27,728 nt of DNA from MGOM01 sp035455265 (GCA_035455265.1 DATIFK010000106.1:1-27728), one strand, 5' to 3'; counted from the stretch's first letter, positions 7,673 to 15,562 are shown. Numbers and translations are program-made. The notes: a model not told the origin generated them from the letters alone.

Positions 7673-8218
7673 GTGTCACGAATCGGTCGCATGCCCGTGC
7701 CCATCCCGCCGGGCGTCCAGGTCCACATCGACGGACTGCGCGTCCGCGTCCAGGGCCCGAAGGGGAATCTCGAGCGGAGTTTCCCGGTCGGGATGACGAT
7801 CGAGATGCAGGGCGGGGCCGTGGCGGTTCAGCGCAGCGGCGATGAACCGTCGATGCGCGCCAAGCACGGCTTGACGCGGGCGTTGATCCACAACATGGTC
7901 GAAGGCGTCACCAAGGGCTTCGGGCGCGAGCTGCAAGTCGAAGGCGTCGGCTACCGGCCCGAGATGGAAGGCAAGGACCTGATGCTGTACGTCGGGTTCT
8001 CGCACCCGGTGCGGATCAAACCGCCGGCCGGGATCCAGTTCGAGGTCGACGGCAAGACGCGCATCATCAAGATCCTGGGGCCCGACCGCGAACAGGTCGG
8101 CCAGGTGGCGGCGGACATCCGCAAGGTGCGGCCGCCGGAGCCGTACAAGGGCAAGGGCATCCGCTACGTGGGCGAGCACGTCCGGCACAAGGCCGGCAAA
8201 GCCGGGAAGGTGAGCTGA
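7673..8218 (+). CDS. rplF: 50S ribosomal protein L6
   Basis: L6 (181 residues) lies at the factor-binding side of the 50S subunit and is made of two repeated domains. It starts SRIGRMPVPIPPGVQV, has GPKGNLERSFP, and ends with the conserved RKVRPPEPYKGKGIRYVGEH. GTG 7673 follows a strong GGGAGGAGG (7659-7667). rplR starts 2 bases after the stop. Confidence 0.97.
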   Translation: MSRIGRMPVPIPPGVQVHIDGLRVRVQGPKGNLERSFPVGMTIEMQGGAVAVQRSGDEPSMRAKHGLTRALIHNMVEGVTKGFGRELQVEGVGYRPEMEGKDLMLYVGFSHPVRIKPPAGIQFEVDGKTRIIKILGPDREQVGQVAADIRKVRPPEPYKGKGIRYVGEHVRHKAGKAGKVS

Positions 8219-8220
8219 TC

Positions 8221-8586
8221 ATGGCAGGGCACAACCGCGAGGCGATGCGCCTGCGGCGTCACCGCCGCGTGCGCAAGACGATCGGCGGCTCCGCCGGGCG
8301 GCCGCGCTTGAACGTGTACCGCAGCCTGGCGGAGATCTACGCCCAGGTGATCGACGACGGCGCCGGACGCACCGTGGCGGCGGCCTCCAGCCTCGAGCCG
8401 GACGTTCGCCCGAAGCTGAAGGGGCTGAAGAAGACGGAGCAGGCCAAGCTCGTCGGCCAACTGTTGGCCGAGCGCGCCCTGGCCAAGGGCATCAAGCAGG
8501 TGGTCTTCGACCGCGGCGGCTACCGGTACCACGGGCGCGTGCGCGCCCTGGCCGACGCCGCCCGCAAGGCCGGGCTCGAGTTCTAG
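8221..8586 (+). CDS. rplR: 50S ribosomal protein L18
   Basis: L18 (121 residues) binds 5S rRNA. The signatures are RPRLNVYRSLAEIYAQVIDD and the C-terminal VFDRGGYRYHGRVRALADAA followed by RKAGLEF. The length is normal. The start ATG 8221 has GGGAAGGTGAG in the end of rplF. A 22-base gap with GGGAGAGGG leads to rpsE. Confidence 0.97.
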   Translation: MAGHNREAMRLRRHRRVRKTIGGSAGRPRLNVYRSLAEIYAQVIDDGAGRTVAAASSLEPDVRPKLKGLKKTEQAKLVGQLLAERALAKGIKQVVFDRGGYRYHGRVRALADAARKAGLEF

Positions 8587-8608
8587 GCCAGGCCGGGAGA
8601 GGGTCCAG

Positions 8609-9145
8609 GTGAGACGAGACTTTCGGGATCGGTCCGACCAGCGCGACGAGCTCGACGAGCGCGTCATCGACATCGCCCGCGTCGCCAAGGTCGTCAAAGG
8701 CGGACGGCGCTTTTCCTTCCGGGTCACCGTGGTCGTCGGCGACAACCGCGGCAAGGTGGGCCTGGGAATCGGCAAGGCGCGCGGCGTGCCGGAGGCGATC
8801 AAGAAGGCGACCGACAAGGCGCGTCGGGCCATGGGGCCCGTGCCTCTGGCCGGGACAACGATCCCCCATGAGATCATCATGAAGCACGGCGGCGCCAGCG
8901 TTCTGCTGAAGCCGGCTTCGCCCGGCACCGGCGTCATTGCCGGCGGCGCCGTGCGGGCCGTGCTCGAGGCGGCCGGCGTCCGGGACATCCTGACCAAGTC
9001 GCTCGGAAGCTCGAATGTGCTCAACGTGGCCGTGGCCACTCTCGACGCTCTGCGCGATCTGAAGCGCGTCGACGACGAGGCCTCGCACCGCGGCAAGCCG
9101 GCCGACGAGCTGAAGCCATTCTGGGAGCGCAAGCGCCATGCCTGA
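8609..9145 (+). CDS. rpsE: 30S ribosomal protein S5
   Basis: S5 (178 residues) acts in decoding fidelity with S4 and in mRNA unwinding. Visible are ERVIDIARVAKVVKGGRRFS, GDNRGKVGLGIGKARGVPEA, and AGGAVRAVLEAAGVRDILTK. GTG 8609 is the only sensible start, giving an N-terminal RRDFRDRSDQRDE before the core. The last 8 bases overlap rpmD. Confidence 0.97.
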   Translation: MRRDFRDRSDQRDELDERVIDIARVAKVVKGGRRFSFRVTVVVGDNRGKVGLGIGKARGVPEAIKKATDKARRAMGPVPLAGTTIPHEIIMKHGGASVLLKPASPGTGVIAGGAVRAVLEAAGVRDILTKSLGSSNVLNVAVATLDALRDLKRVDDEASHRGKPADELKPFWERKRHA

Positions 9146-9329
9146 GGCCAAGCCGCGAACCCTGCGGGTCACCCTGGTCCGCAGCCCGATCGGTTACGAC
9201 TGGCGGCAGAAGCGCACGGTCCGAGCGCTTGGGTTGCGCCGGCTGAACCAGACCGTGGAACAGGCCGACACGCCGGCGGTGCGCGGCATGCTGGCCAGCG
9301 TGCGCCATCTGGTCAGCGTAGAGGAGTAG
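9138..9329 (+). CDS. rpmD: 50S ribosomal protein L30
   Basis: L30 (63 residues) is a small 23S rRNA-binding protein. It shows LRVTLVRSPIGYDWRQKRTV followed by RALGLRRLNQTVEQADTPAV and the closing GMLASVRHLVSVEE. Start ATG 9138 overlaps rpsE by 8 bases, so coupling is likely. rplO begins 7 bases downstream. Confidence 0.95.
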   Translation: MPEAKPRTLRVTLVRSPIGYDWRQKRTVRALGLRRLNQTVEQADTPAVRGMLASVRHLVSVEE

Positions 9330-9336
9330 GGCGACG

Positions 9337-9792
9337 ATGAAACTGCACGACCTCAAGCCGCGACAAGGGGCCCACCGCAAGCGCAAGCGCGTCGGCCGCG
9401 GCATTTCCGCCGGCCAGGGCAAGACCGCCGGCCGCGGCACCAAGGGCGAAGGCGCCCGCGCCGGTTCGGGCGGCAAGCTCTACCGGCAGGGCGGCAACCT
9501 GCCGCTCTTCCGACGGCTGCCGTTCAAGCGCGGCTTCACCAACATCGGCCGACAGACCTGGAACGAAGTGAACCTGGCCCGCCTGACGGCGTTCCCGGCC
9601 CAGAGCGACGTGACACCGGAGACGCTGGCGGCCGCCGGATTGTTGCGGACGCCCGCCGACCCGATCGTCGTGCTGGGCCAGGGCGACATCGGTGTGCCGC
9701 TCAAGGTGAAGGTGCATCGCGTCAGCCGTACGGCCAAAGCCAAGATCGAGGCCGCCGGCGGCACCGTCGAGCTCCTGGTGCTCCAGCCGTGA
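9337..9792 (+). CDS. rplO: 50S ribosomal protein L15
   Basis: L15 (151 residues) is a late-assembly protein with a long N-terminal extension threading 23S rRNA. It is recognised from MKLHDLKPRQGAHRKRKRVG, the Gly-rich GRGISAGQGKTAGRGTKGEG, and LPLFRRLPFKRGFTN. It ends the spc r-protein run before secY, from which it is separated by a 169-base gap of direct repeats. Confidence 0.97.
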   Translation: MKLHDLKPRQGAHRKRKRVGRGISAGQGKTAGRGTKGEGARAGSGGKLYRQGGNLPLFRRLPFKRGFTNIGRQTWNEVNLARLTAFPAQSDVTPETLAAAGLLRTPADPIVVLGQGDIGVPLKVKVHRVSRTAKAKIEAAGGTVELLVLQP

Positions 9793-9794
9793 CG

Positions 9795-9951
9795 CCATTC
9801 CAGGGTGTCCCCTCCGGGGTGCCCTTCCAGGGTGCCCCCTCCGGGGTGCGAAGCGCGACGAAGACGCGACGAAGCGCGACCCCCTTCAGGGTGCCCTTCC
9901 AGGGTGCCCCCTCCGGGGTGCGAAGCGCGACGAAGACGCGACGAAGCGCGA
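9795..9951. repeat. Direct repeat array between rplO and secY
   Basis: Two exact copies of a unit of about 61 bases (9819-9879 and 9891-9951; 63 if two flanking G are counted) lie 72 bases apart start to start. A partial, slightly diverged third copy of the first half is at 9795-9821. Each unit has a CCAGGGTGCCCCCTCCGGGG half and a half made of GCGACGAAG sub-repeats. The second copy runs up to the secY ribosome-binding site. It is not CRISPR: only 11 bases separate the copies. It looks like a dispersed intergenic repeat that has duplicated. Confidence 0.85.
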
Positions 9952-9961
9952 GGAGCCTGCA

Positions 9962-11293
9962 ATGAAGCGATCCACCTGGCGGTTCCTGTGGATCTCGGCC
10001 GACATCCGGAATCGCCTGCTCATCACCGCTTTGCTGCTGATCATCTATCGCTTCGCGGCGCACGTCCCGGTTCCCGGAATCAACCGCACCGCCATCCTCG
10101 AAGTCTTGGCCGGCACCGGCGCCGGCCAGACGCTCTTCAACCTGCTGGACCTGCTTTCGGGCGGGACGGTCTCCAACTTTTCGGTTCTGGCGATGGGGGT
10201 GTACCCCTACATCACCTCGCAGATCATCCTGCAGCTTCTGGTGCCGATCATCCCCTCGCTGCAGCGCCGGATGGAGGAAGACCCGCGCGAAGGGCGCAAA
10301 TGGATGGAACGCTGGACCTACTATCTGGCCATCCCGATGGCGGCGCTGAACGCCGTCGGCCAGATACGCCTGTTCCAGCAGTACACCACGACCTCGATCC
10401 TGAATCAGCCGCTTGGGCTCAACCTGCCGACGGTCACCATGATCGCTACGATGACCGCCGGCACGATGTTCGGCATCTGGCTCGGTGAGCTGATCTCCGA
10501 GCACGGCATTCGCAATCAAGGGTTGTCGCTGATCATTTTTGCCGGCATCGTCTCGCGCATTCCGGCCAACCTGTCGAGCCTGATGGCCGACGAGCAGACG
10601 CGCCTGGCGACCCTGGTGGTCCTGGGGCTGGTGACGCTGGGGACGATCATCGCCATTGTCTTCGTGCAGGAGGGCCGCCGCAACGTCCCGGTGATGTATC
10701 CGGGTCGGCGCGTCGGCAACCGCATGTCGATGCCGGTGAAGGGCACGCTGCCGCTGATGGTCAACATGGCGGGCATGATCCCGCTCATCTTCGCTCAGTC
10801 GCTGATCACGCTCCCGGCGGTGATCGCTCAGTTCTTCATCAATGCCGAGAACGAGGTCGTTCACAACGTCGCCATCTGGCTGCAGGCGAACTTCGGCGGC
10901 CAGACGACCATGTACTACCTTCTGTACTTCGTCATGGTCGTGGGATTCACGTTCTTCTACACAGACGTGCTGTTCGCCCAGCAGAACTACGGGGAGAACC
11001 TGAAGCGGGCGGGGGCCCAGATCCCGGGCGTCACGAAGGGGCAGGCCACGCAGCGCTATCTGACGAAGGTACTCCGCCGCATCACGCTTCCCGGGGCTCT
11101 CTTCCTGGGGATCGTGGCGATCATGCCCTTCCTGGTCGGGCTGGTGTGGCCCCTGGGCGGCCGCTCCTCGGGCTTGCTGCTCGTCTCATCGGCCGGCCTT
11201 CTGATTGTGGTCGGCGTCGTGCGCGACGTCTACCGTTCGATCGAAGCGGAGTTGAAGTTGCGCGGCTACGACTCCGCCGTGCTGGTGCGATAG
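9962..11293 (+). CDS. secY: Protein translocase subunit SecY
   Basis: SecY (443 residues) is the channel of the Sec translocon in the cytoplasmic membrane. The N-terminal signature RFAAHVPVPGINRTAI, the plug region NLLDLLSGGTVSNFSVLAMG, YPYITSQIILQLLVPIIPSL and the C-terminal loop ENLKRAGAQIPGVTKGQATQ are present. About ten hydrophobic segments can be counted. ATG 9962 follows GAGGAGCC, which is part of the repeat border. adk follows after 9 bases. Confidence 0.97.
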   Translation: MKRSTWRFLWISADIRNRLLITALLLIIYRFAAHVPVPGINRTAILEVLAGTGAGQTLFNLLDLLSGGTVSNFSVLAMGVYPYITSQIILQLLVPIIPSLQRRMEEDPREGRKWMERWTYYLAIPMAALNAVGQIRLFQQYTTTSILNQPLGLNLPTVTMIATMTAGTMFGIWLGELISEHGIRNQGLSLIIFAGIVSRIPANLSSLMADEQTRLATLVVLGLVTLGTIIAIVFVQEGRRNVPVMYPGRRVGNRMSMPVKGTLPLMVNMAGMIPLIFAQSLITLPAVIAQFFINAENEVVHNVAIWLQANFGGQTTMYYLLYFVMVVGFTFFYTDVLFAQQNYGENLKRAGAQIPGVTKGQATQRYLTKVLRRITLPGALFLGIVAIMPFLVGLVWPLGGRSSGLLLVSSAGLLIVVGVVRDVYRSIEAELKLRGYDSAVLVR

Positions 11294-11302
11294 CAGGCGC
11301 CC

Positions 11303-11965
11303 ATGGCCATGTACCTCATCATGCTGGGGCCGCCGGGTTCTGGCAAGGGGACGCAAGCCAAGGAGCTGGGCAAGGCGCTCGGCCTGCGGCAGATCTCCAG
11401 CGGAGACTTGTTCCGAGAGCACCTCAAGAATCAGACGGAGCTGGGTCGACTGGCCAAGGGATTCCTCGACCAGGGGGCGCTGGTGCCGGACGACGTGACC
11501 ATCAAGATGGTCACGGGGCGCCTGTCGATGCCGGACGTTGCCAAGGGCGCCATCCTGGACGGGTTCCCGCGAACGCCGGCTCAAGCCGAAGCGCTGGCGA
11601 AGTGGCTGGAGGGGCGCGGGGAGAGGATCCGTGCCGTGCTCAACCTGCGCGTGTCGGACGCGGCGCTGATCCGGCGCATCTCCGGCCGCCGCACGTGCCG
11701 CGCCTCGGGCCACATCTATCACGTCGACTTCCACCCGCCGGCCCGCGACGAGGTGTGCGATGTCGACGGTTCGGAGTTGTACCAGCGGGACGATGACCGG
11801 CCGGAGACGGTGGCGCGGCGGATCGAGGTCTATCAGGCGCAGACAGCACCGCTGATCGAATACTACCGCCGCCAGGACCTGCTGTTCGAGGTGGACGGGG
11901 AACAGCCGGCCGAGGCGGTCACGAAGGCGCTGCAGGAGACGTTGGAGCGGATGGTGGGACTGTGA
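11303..11965 (+). CDS. adk: Adenylate kinase
   Basis: Adk (220 residues, long-lid type) interconverts 2 ADP with ATP and AMP in the cytosol. The P-loop GPPGSGKGT is at residues 9-17, with AMP-site LDGFPRTPAQAEAL and lid QRDDDRPETVARRIEVY. At the lid zinc site, C132, C152 and D155 match the Bacillus C-C-C-D pattern in spacing, but the second ligand is Ser135. The secY-adk-map order is typical of Gram-positives and Chloroflexota. ATG 11309 is a possible alternative start. The stop overlaps map by 4 bases. Confidence 0.97.
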   Translation: MAMYLIMLGPPGSGKGTQAKELGKALGLRQISSGDLFREHLKNQTELGRLAKGFLDQGALVPDDVTIKMVTGRLSMPDVAKGAILDGFPRTPAQAEALAKWLEGRGERIRAVLNLRVSDAALIRRISGRRTCRASGHIYHVDFHPPARDEVCDVDGSELYQRDDDRPETVARRIEVYQAQTAPLIEYYRRQDLLFEVDGEQPAEAVTKALQETLERMVGL

Positions 11966-12849
11966 CGTGGCATCGGGGTGTGGAGGTCAAGAGCGAGCGC
12001 GAGCTTGAGGCCATGCGCCGCGCCGGGCGGATCAACGCCCTGGCGCTGGCGGCGGCCGTCGACCTGGTGCGCCCGGGTGTGACGACGCGCGAGATCGACG
12101 CCGCCGCCGCTGCCGTGCTTCAGCAGCATGGAGCCGAGCCGGCCTTCCTGAACTACCCCGGGCCGTATCCTTATCCGGCCGTGACGACCATCAGCGTCAA
12201 CGACGAGTTGGTCCACGGCATTCCGGGTGCGCGGCGCCTGATCGACGGCGACATCGTCAGCATCGACTGCGGCGCCGTAGTGGACGGTTTCGTGGGGGAC
12301 TCGGCGCTGACGGTGGGGGTCGGACAGATCTCGGACAAGGCCCAGCGGCTGATCGACGTGACCCTGGCGTCTCTGCAGGTCGGGATGGCGGAAATGCGGC
12401 CCGGGCGTCGCACCGGCGACGTCTCAGCGGCGATCCAGGCCTACGTGGAGGACCACGGTTTCAACGTGACACGTGAGTATACGGGGCACGGCGTGGGGCG
12501 CCACATGCACGAGGACCCGCAGGTTCCCAACTACGGAGAGCCGGGGAAGGGGTTGGCGCTCCGCCCGGGGATGACGATCGCCCTGGAGCCGATGGTGCTG
12601 GCGGGTGCGGCCGAAACCCGCGTCCTGGAGGACGGGTGGACGGTGGTCTCCAAAGACGGGGGACTGACGGCGCACTTCGAGCATTCGGTGGCCGTGACGG
12701 CGGCGGGGCCGTTGGTGCTGACGGCTCTGGATGAATCAGGGCTGAAGGGGCGACCGGCGTGGTATACTGAATACTTTGCGGGCCGCCTTATCCGGCCCGC
12801 GGCCAAGGGAGAAGCGCTCCCCTGGCACGAAGGAGTTCGTAAGGCATGA
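11962..12849 (+). CDS. map: Methionine aminopeptidase, type I
   Basis: This enzyme removes the initiator Met from nascent proteins. All five metal ligands are present at positions shifted by 5 from E. coli: D102, D113, H176, E209 and E240. They lie in SIDCGAVVDGFVGDSA, YTGHGVGRHMHEDPQVPNYG, ALEPMV and HFEHSVAVT. At 295 residues it is about 35 longer than usual. The extra part follows the normal end LVLTAL and spans a promoter-like sequence and two hairpins, then ends in an ATGA overlap with rpmJ. GTG 11962 overlaps the adk stop. Confidence 0.95.
   Translation: MTWHRGVEVKSERELEAMRRAGRINALALAAAVDLVRPGVTTREIDAAAAAVLQQHGAEPAFLNYPGPYPYPAVTTISVNDELVHGIPGARRLIDGDIVSIDCGAVVDGFVGDSALTVGVGQISDKAQRLIDVTLASLQVGMAEMRPGRRTGDVSAAIQAYVEDHGFNVTREYTGHGVGRHMHEDPQVPNYGEPGKGLALRPGMTIALEPMVLAGAAETRVLEDGWTVVSKDGGLTAHFEHSVAVTAAGPLVLTALDESGLKGRPAWYTEYFAGRLIRPAAKGEALPWHEGVRKA
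12741..12768 (+). promoter_or_regulatory. Candidate internal promoter for rpmJ-rpsM-rpoA
   Basis: The extended -10 TGGTATACT (12760-12768) is a close match to the TGnTATAAT consensus and stands out in GC-rich coding sequence. The -35 region is weak (CTGAAG, about 12742-12747). Transcription would begin near 12775, just before the GCGGGCC hairpin. It lies inside the C-terminal extension of map. Confidence 0.5.
12778..12821 (+). promoter_or_regulatory. Twin hairpin leader before rpmJ
   Basis: GCGGGCC 12778-12784 pairs with GGCCCGC 12794-12800 around 9 bases. GGGAG 12807-12811 pairs with CTCCC 12817-12821, and flanking GCCA/TGGC pairs extend that stem past one mismatch. The AAGGAG ribosome-binding site of rpmJ follows at 12830-12835. 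This is a candidate alpha-operon control element; no S4 target structure was matched. Confidence 0.45.
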
Positions 12850-12959
12850 AGGTCTCATCGTCCGTTCGGACGCGATGTCCCAAGTGCAAGATCGTGCGCC
12901 GCAGGGGCAAGGTCTACGTGATCTGCGACAACCCGCGGCACAAGCAGCGACAGGGGTAA
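12846..12959 (+). CDS. rpmJ: 50S ribosomal protein L36, zinc-type
   Basis: L36 is a 37-residue protein of the 50S subunit. It begins MKVSSSVRTRCPKC and carries the zinc ligands C11, C14, C27 and H32, with the C-terminal hallmark NPRHKQRQG. ATG 12846 overlaps the map stop (ATGA), and AAGGAG lies 10 bases upstream. It directly follows map, where infA would normally come first, and rpsM starts 3 bases after it. Confidence 0.96.
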   Translation: MKVSSSVRTRCPKCKIVRRRGKVYVICDNPRHKQRQG

Positions 12960-12962
12960 TCC

Positions 12963-13352
12963 ATGGCGCGTATTGAAGGCGTAGATCTCCCGCGCGAGAA
13001 GCGCGTCGAAGTCGGCCTGACGTATCTGTACGGCGTCGGCCGGACGACGGCACGCCGCATGCTGGTCGCCACCGGGGTCAGCCCGGAGACGCGGGTACGC
13101 GACCTGACGGAAGACGAGATCACCCGCCTGCGCGACTTCATCTCGTCCAACTACAAGGTCGAGGGCGACTTGCGGCGGGAAGTGCAGATGAACATCAAGC
13201 GCCTGGTCGACATCGGCAGCTACCGCGGCCTGCGCCACCGCCGCAATCTGCCGGTACGCGGCCAGCGCACCCGGACCAACGCGCGGACCCGCAAGGGTCC
13301 GAAGAAGACCGTCGCCGGCCGCGGTCGGCGACGCGGAGCCAAGAAGAAGTAG
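12963..13352 (+). CDS. rpsM: 30S ribosomal protein S13
   Basis: S13 (129 residues) in the 30S head contacts P-site tRNA and forms inter-subunit bridge B1. It starts ARIEGVDLPREKRVEVGLTY, has the helix-hairpin-helix YGVGRTTARRMLVATGV, and ends with the basic NLPVRGQRTRTNARTRKG. ATG 12963 gives the usual length plus a short Lys/Arg tail. A 120-base structured gap separates it from rpsK. Confidence 0.97.
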   Translation: MARIEGVDLPREKRVEVGLTYLYGVGRTTARRMLVATGVSPETRVRDLTEDEITRLRDFISSNYKVEGDLRREVQMNIKRLVDIGSYRGLRHRRNLPVRGQRTRTNARTRKGPKKTVAGRGRRRGAKKK

Positions 13353-13370
13353 CCCGGCCGGACGAACCGG

Positions 13371-13430
13371 TCGAGAGGCGCGGCGGGCGGGGATCCTTCC
13401 CCCCGCGCGGCTGAACCGCCGCTCTCTCGA
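13371..13430 (+). promoter_or_regulatory. Long three-tier hairpin before rpsK
   Basis: Three nested perfect stems can form: TCGAGAG 13371-13377 with CTCTCGA 13424-13430, CGGCGG 13381-13386 with CCGCCG 13416-13421, and GCGGGG 13387-13392 with CCCCGC 13401-13406. No T-run follows. It fills most of the rpsM-rpsK gap, where genes normally lie close together, so regulation or processing of the alpha-operon mRNA is plausible. Confidence 0.55.
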
Positions 13431-13472
13431 AGCGACGAAACGCCGGGCGACAACCAGGCGAGGCGAACAAAC

Positions 13473-13874
13473 ATGGTGCGGAAGACGACGACAGCGCGAC
13501 GAGCGGCGAAGGGCAAGGCCAGACGGACTCTGGCGCACGGGCGTGTGCATGTCCACGCCACCTTCAACAACACCATTGTGACGATCACCGACCTGCAAGG
13601 GAACGCGCTGGTCTCGGGATCGGCCGGGCGAGCCGGATTCAAAGGCTCGCGCAAGAGCACGCCGTACGCGGCGCGCATGGCGGCCCAGGAGGCGCTCAAC
13701 GCCGCCTCCGATCTCGGCCTGCAGGAAGTGGATATCTTCGTCAAAGGTCCCGGCCCGGGACGCGAGGCGGCAATCCGCGCCATCCAGGGCTCGGGGGTCA
13801 AGGTGCGCTCGATCAGCGATGTGACTCCGATTCCGCACAACGGCTGCCGCCCGCCCAAGAAACGCCGCGTCTGA
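13473..13874 (+). CDS. rpsK: 30S ribosomal protein S11
   Basis: S11 (133 residues) sits on the 30S platform at the mRNA exit. Diagnostic are HVHATFNNTIVTITDLQGNA, GSRKSTPYAARMAAQEA, and the C-terminal VTPIPHNGCRPPKKRRV. The start ATG 13473 has only a modest GGCGAGGCG upstream. rpsD follows after 28 bases. Confidence 0.97.
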   Translation: MVRKTTTARRAAKGKARRTLAHGRVHVHATFNNTIVTITDLQGNALVSGSAGRAGFKGSRKSTPYAARMAAQEALNAASDLGLQEVDIFVKGPGPGREAAIRAIQGSGVKVRSISDVTPIPHNGCRPPKKRRV

Positions 13875-13902
13875 TTCTGCGACGGAAGGAAACGCACGCC
13901 TC

Positions 13903-14541
13903 ATGGCCAAGTACACCGGTCCCGTTTGCAAGCTCTGCCGTCGCGAGGGAGAGAAGCTCTTCCTCAAAGGGCAGCGCTGTTTCACCCCGAAGTGTTCGTT
14001 CGAGAAGCGCTCCTATCCGCCGGGCGACCACGGCCGCGATGCCCAGTTCCGCCGCCGCCGCATCTCCGACTACACCCGGCAGCTGCGCGAGAAGCAGAAG
14101 ACGCGCCGTATCTACAACTCCACCGAGCGGCAGTTCCGGCGCTATTACCGCACGGCGCTGCGCCAGCGCGGCCTGACGGGCGAGAACCTGCTGACGATGC
14201 TTGAGACCCGGTTGGACAACGTCGTCTTCCGGCTCGGCTTCGCCGAGAACCGCGCTCACGCCCGGCTGCTCGTCACGCACGGCCACTTCAATGTCAACGG
14301 CCGCCGCACCGACGTGCCGTCGGTGCTGGTACGCGCGGGCGACCTGGTCGAAGTCCGGCCGGGATCGCGCGTGCGGTCGTACTTCAAAGGCCTGGCGGCC
14401 CTGGCGGAAACGCGGACCGTGCCGCGCTGGCTGGAACGCGACCTGAAGAGCCTGGGCGGAAAGGTCCTGCACGCCCCCGAGCGGCAGGACGTCGACGCCA
14501 GCCTGAACGAACAACTGATCATCGAGTACTACTCGCGCTAG
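13903..14541 (+). CDS. rpsD: 30S ribosomal protein S4, zinc-type
   Basis: S4 (212 residues) nucleates 30S assembly and is the alpha-operon repressor in E. coli. The N-terminal zinc site uses C9, C12, C26 and C31 (CKLC, and CFTPKC). The S4 RNA-binding domain follows from about residue 100, with LETRLDNVVFRLGFAENRAH and VTHGHFNVNGRRTDVPS. GGAAGGAAACG precedes ATG 13903. The C-terminus NEQLIIEYYSR is conserved. Confidence 0.97.
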   Translation: MAKYTGPVCKLCRREGEKLFLKGQRCFTPKCSFEKRSYPPGDHGRDAQFRRRRISDYTRQLREKQKTRRIYNSTERQFRRYYRTALRQRGLTGENLLTMLETRLDNVVFRLGFAENRAHARLLVTHGHFNVNGRRTDVPSVLVRAGDLVEVRPGSRVRSYFKGLAALAETRTVPRWLERDLKSLGGKVLHAPERQDVDASLNEQLIIEYYSR

Positions 14542-14569
14542 GACGCGCCCCGGCGCGTGGAGGGTGGAT

Positions 14570-15562
14570 GTGATCCCGAGCAGCACCATGGTCATGCCGA
14601 AGATCGAGCGAGAAGCCGTCGCCCGCAACTACGGCAAATTCATCATCAGCCCGCTGGAAGGCGGGTACGGCATCACGCTGGGCAACGCCCTGCGGCGCGT
14701 CCTGCTGGCGTCCCTCGAGGGCGCGGCCGTCACGTCGGTCCGCATCAGTGACGTCAGCCACGAGTTCTCGGACATCCCGGGCGTGCGCGAAGACGTCCTG
14801 CAGGTGATGCTCAATATCAAGCAGTTGCGGCTGCTGCTGCATGAAGGCGACACCTCGCGCCTGCGGCTGGAAGTGCAGGGCGAAGGTGTCGTGACCGCGG
14901 CCGACATCATCACGCCGGCCGAGGTCGAGATCGTCAACCCGGAGCTCTACCTGTTCACCGTGGACGACGAGAAGGCCCGCCTGGAGATCGAAATGAACGT
15001 CCAGCGCGGTCGCGGCTATTCGCCCTCGGACGAGCGCGGCCGTCTGCCCATCGGCGAGCTTCCCACCGACGCCATCTTCAGCCCGGTGCGGCGCGTTCAC
15101 ACCGATGTCGGACGGGCGCGCGTCGGGCAGGACACCAGCTACGACCGTCTGATGCTGGAGATCTGGACCGACGGGACGATCAAGCCGGAAGCGGCATTGA
15201 GCCGCAGCGCCCAGATCTTGATGGCGCATCTGCGCGACCTCGCCGGGGTCACCGAGGAGAGCCTGCTGGCCGCCTCGGCCCGCGAGGATCAGCCGCGACT
15301 GGCGAGCGAGATCTACGATACCCCGATCGAGAACCTCGACCTCTCGGTGCGTGTCTTCAACTCGCTCAAGCGCACCGGCATCACGACCGTCGGCGAAGTC
15401 CTCGATATGCTCGAGAAGGGTACCGAAGCCATGCTCTCGATTCGCAACTTCGGCGAGAAGAGCCTCGACGAGCTGCGCGAGCGGCTGGTGGAGAAGGGGT
15501 ACCTGCAGGCGGAGGCCGAGGCGGAGCCGGCCGAGCCGGAAGGCGGGATGGAGCCGGCATGA
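14570..15562 (+). CDS. rpoA: DNA-directed RNA polymerase subunit alpha
   Basis: RpoA (330 residues) dimerises to start RNA polymerase assembly, and its C-terminal domain contacts UP elements and activators. The N-terminal domain shows GYGITLGNALRRVLLASLEG. The CTD shows LDLSVRVFNSLKRTGITTVG and IRNFGEKSLDELRERL. GTG 14570 is chosen because GGAGG 14559-14563 lies 6 bases upstream; GTG 14564 would overlap that site. The Glu/Pro-rich tail ends just after the CTD. ATGA overlap with rplQ. Confidence 0.96.
   Translation: MIPSSTMVMPKIEREAVARNYGKFIISPLEGGYGITLGNALRRVLLASLEGAAVTSVRISDVSHEFSDIPGVREDVLQVMLNIKQLRLLLHEGDTSRLRLEVQGEGVVTAADIITPAEVEIVNPELYLFTVDDEKARLEIEMNVQRGRGYSPSDERGRLPIGELPTDAIFSPVRRVHTDVGRARVGQDTSYDRLMLEIWTDGTIKPEAALSRSAQILMAHLRDLAGVTEESLLAASAREDQPRLASEIYDTPIENLDLSVRVFNSLKRTGITTVGEVLDMLEKGTEAMLSIRNFGEKSLDELRERLVEKGYLQAEAEAEPAEPEGGMEPA

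Noticed and set aside
9817..9951. CRISPR-like direct repeats
   Set aside because: Only two exact copies with about 10 bases between them and no spacer pattern or cas gene.
9805..10488. 227-codon open frame through the rplO-secY repeats
   Set aside because: It reads the direct repeats and then secY in the wrong frame.
12720..12845. Hidden infA in the map tail
   Set aside because: All forward frames were read; none shows the IF-1 OB-fold sequence.
12855..13985. 376-codon open frame on the - strand
   Set aside because: Antisense to rpmJ, rpsM, rpsK and rpsD; no family resemblance.
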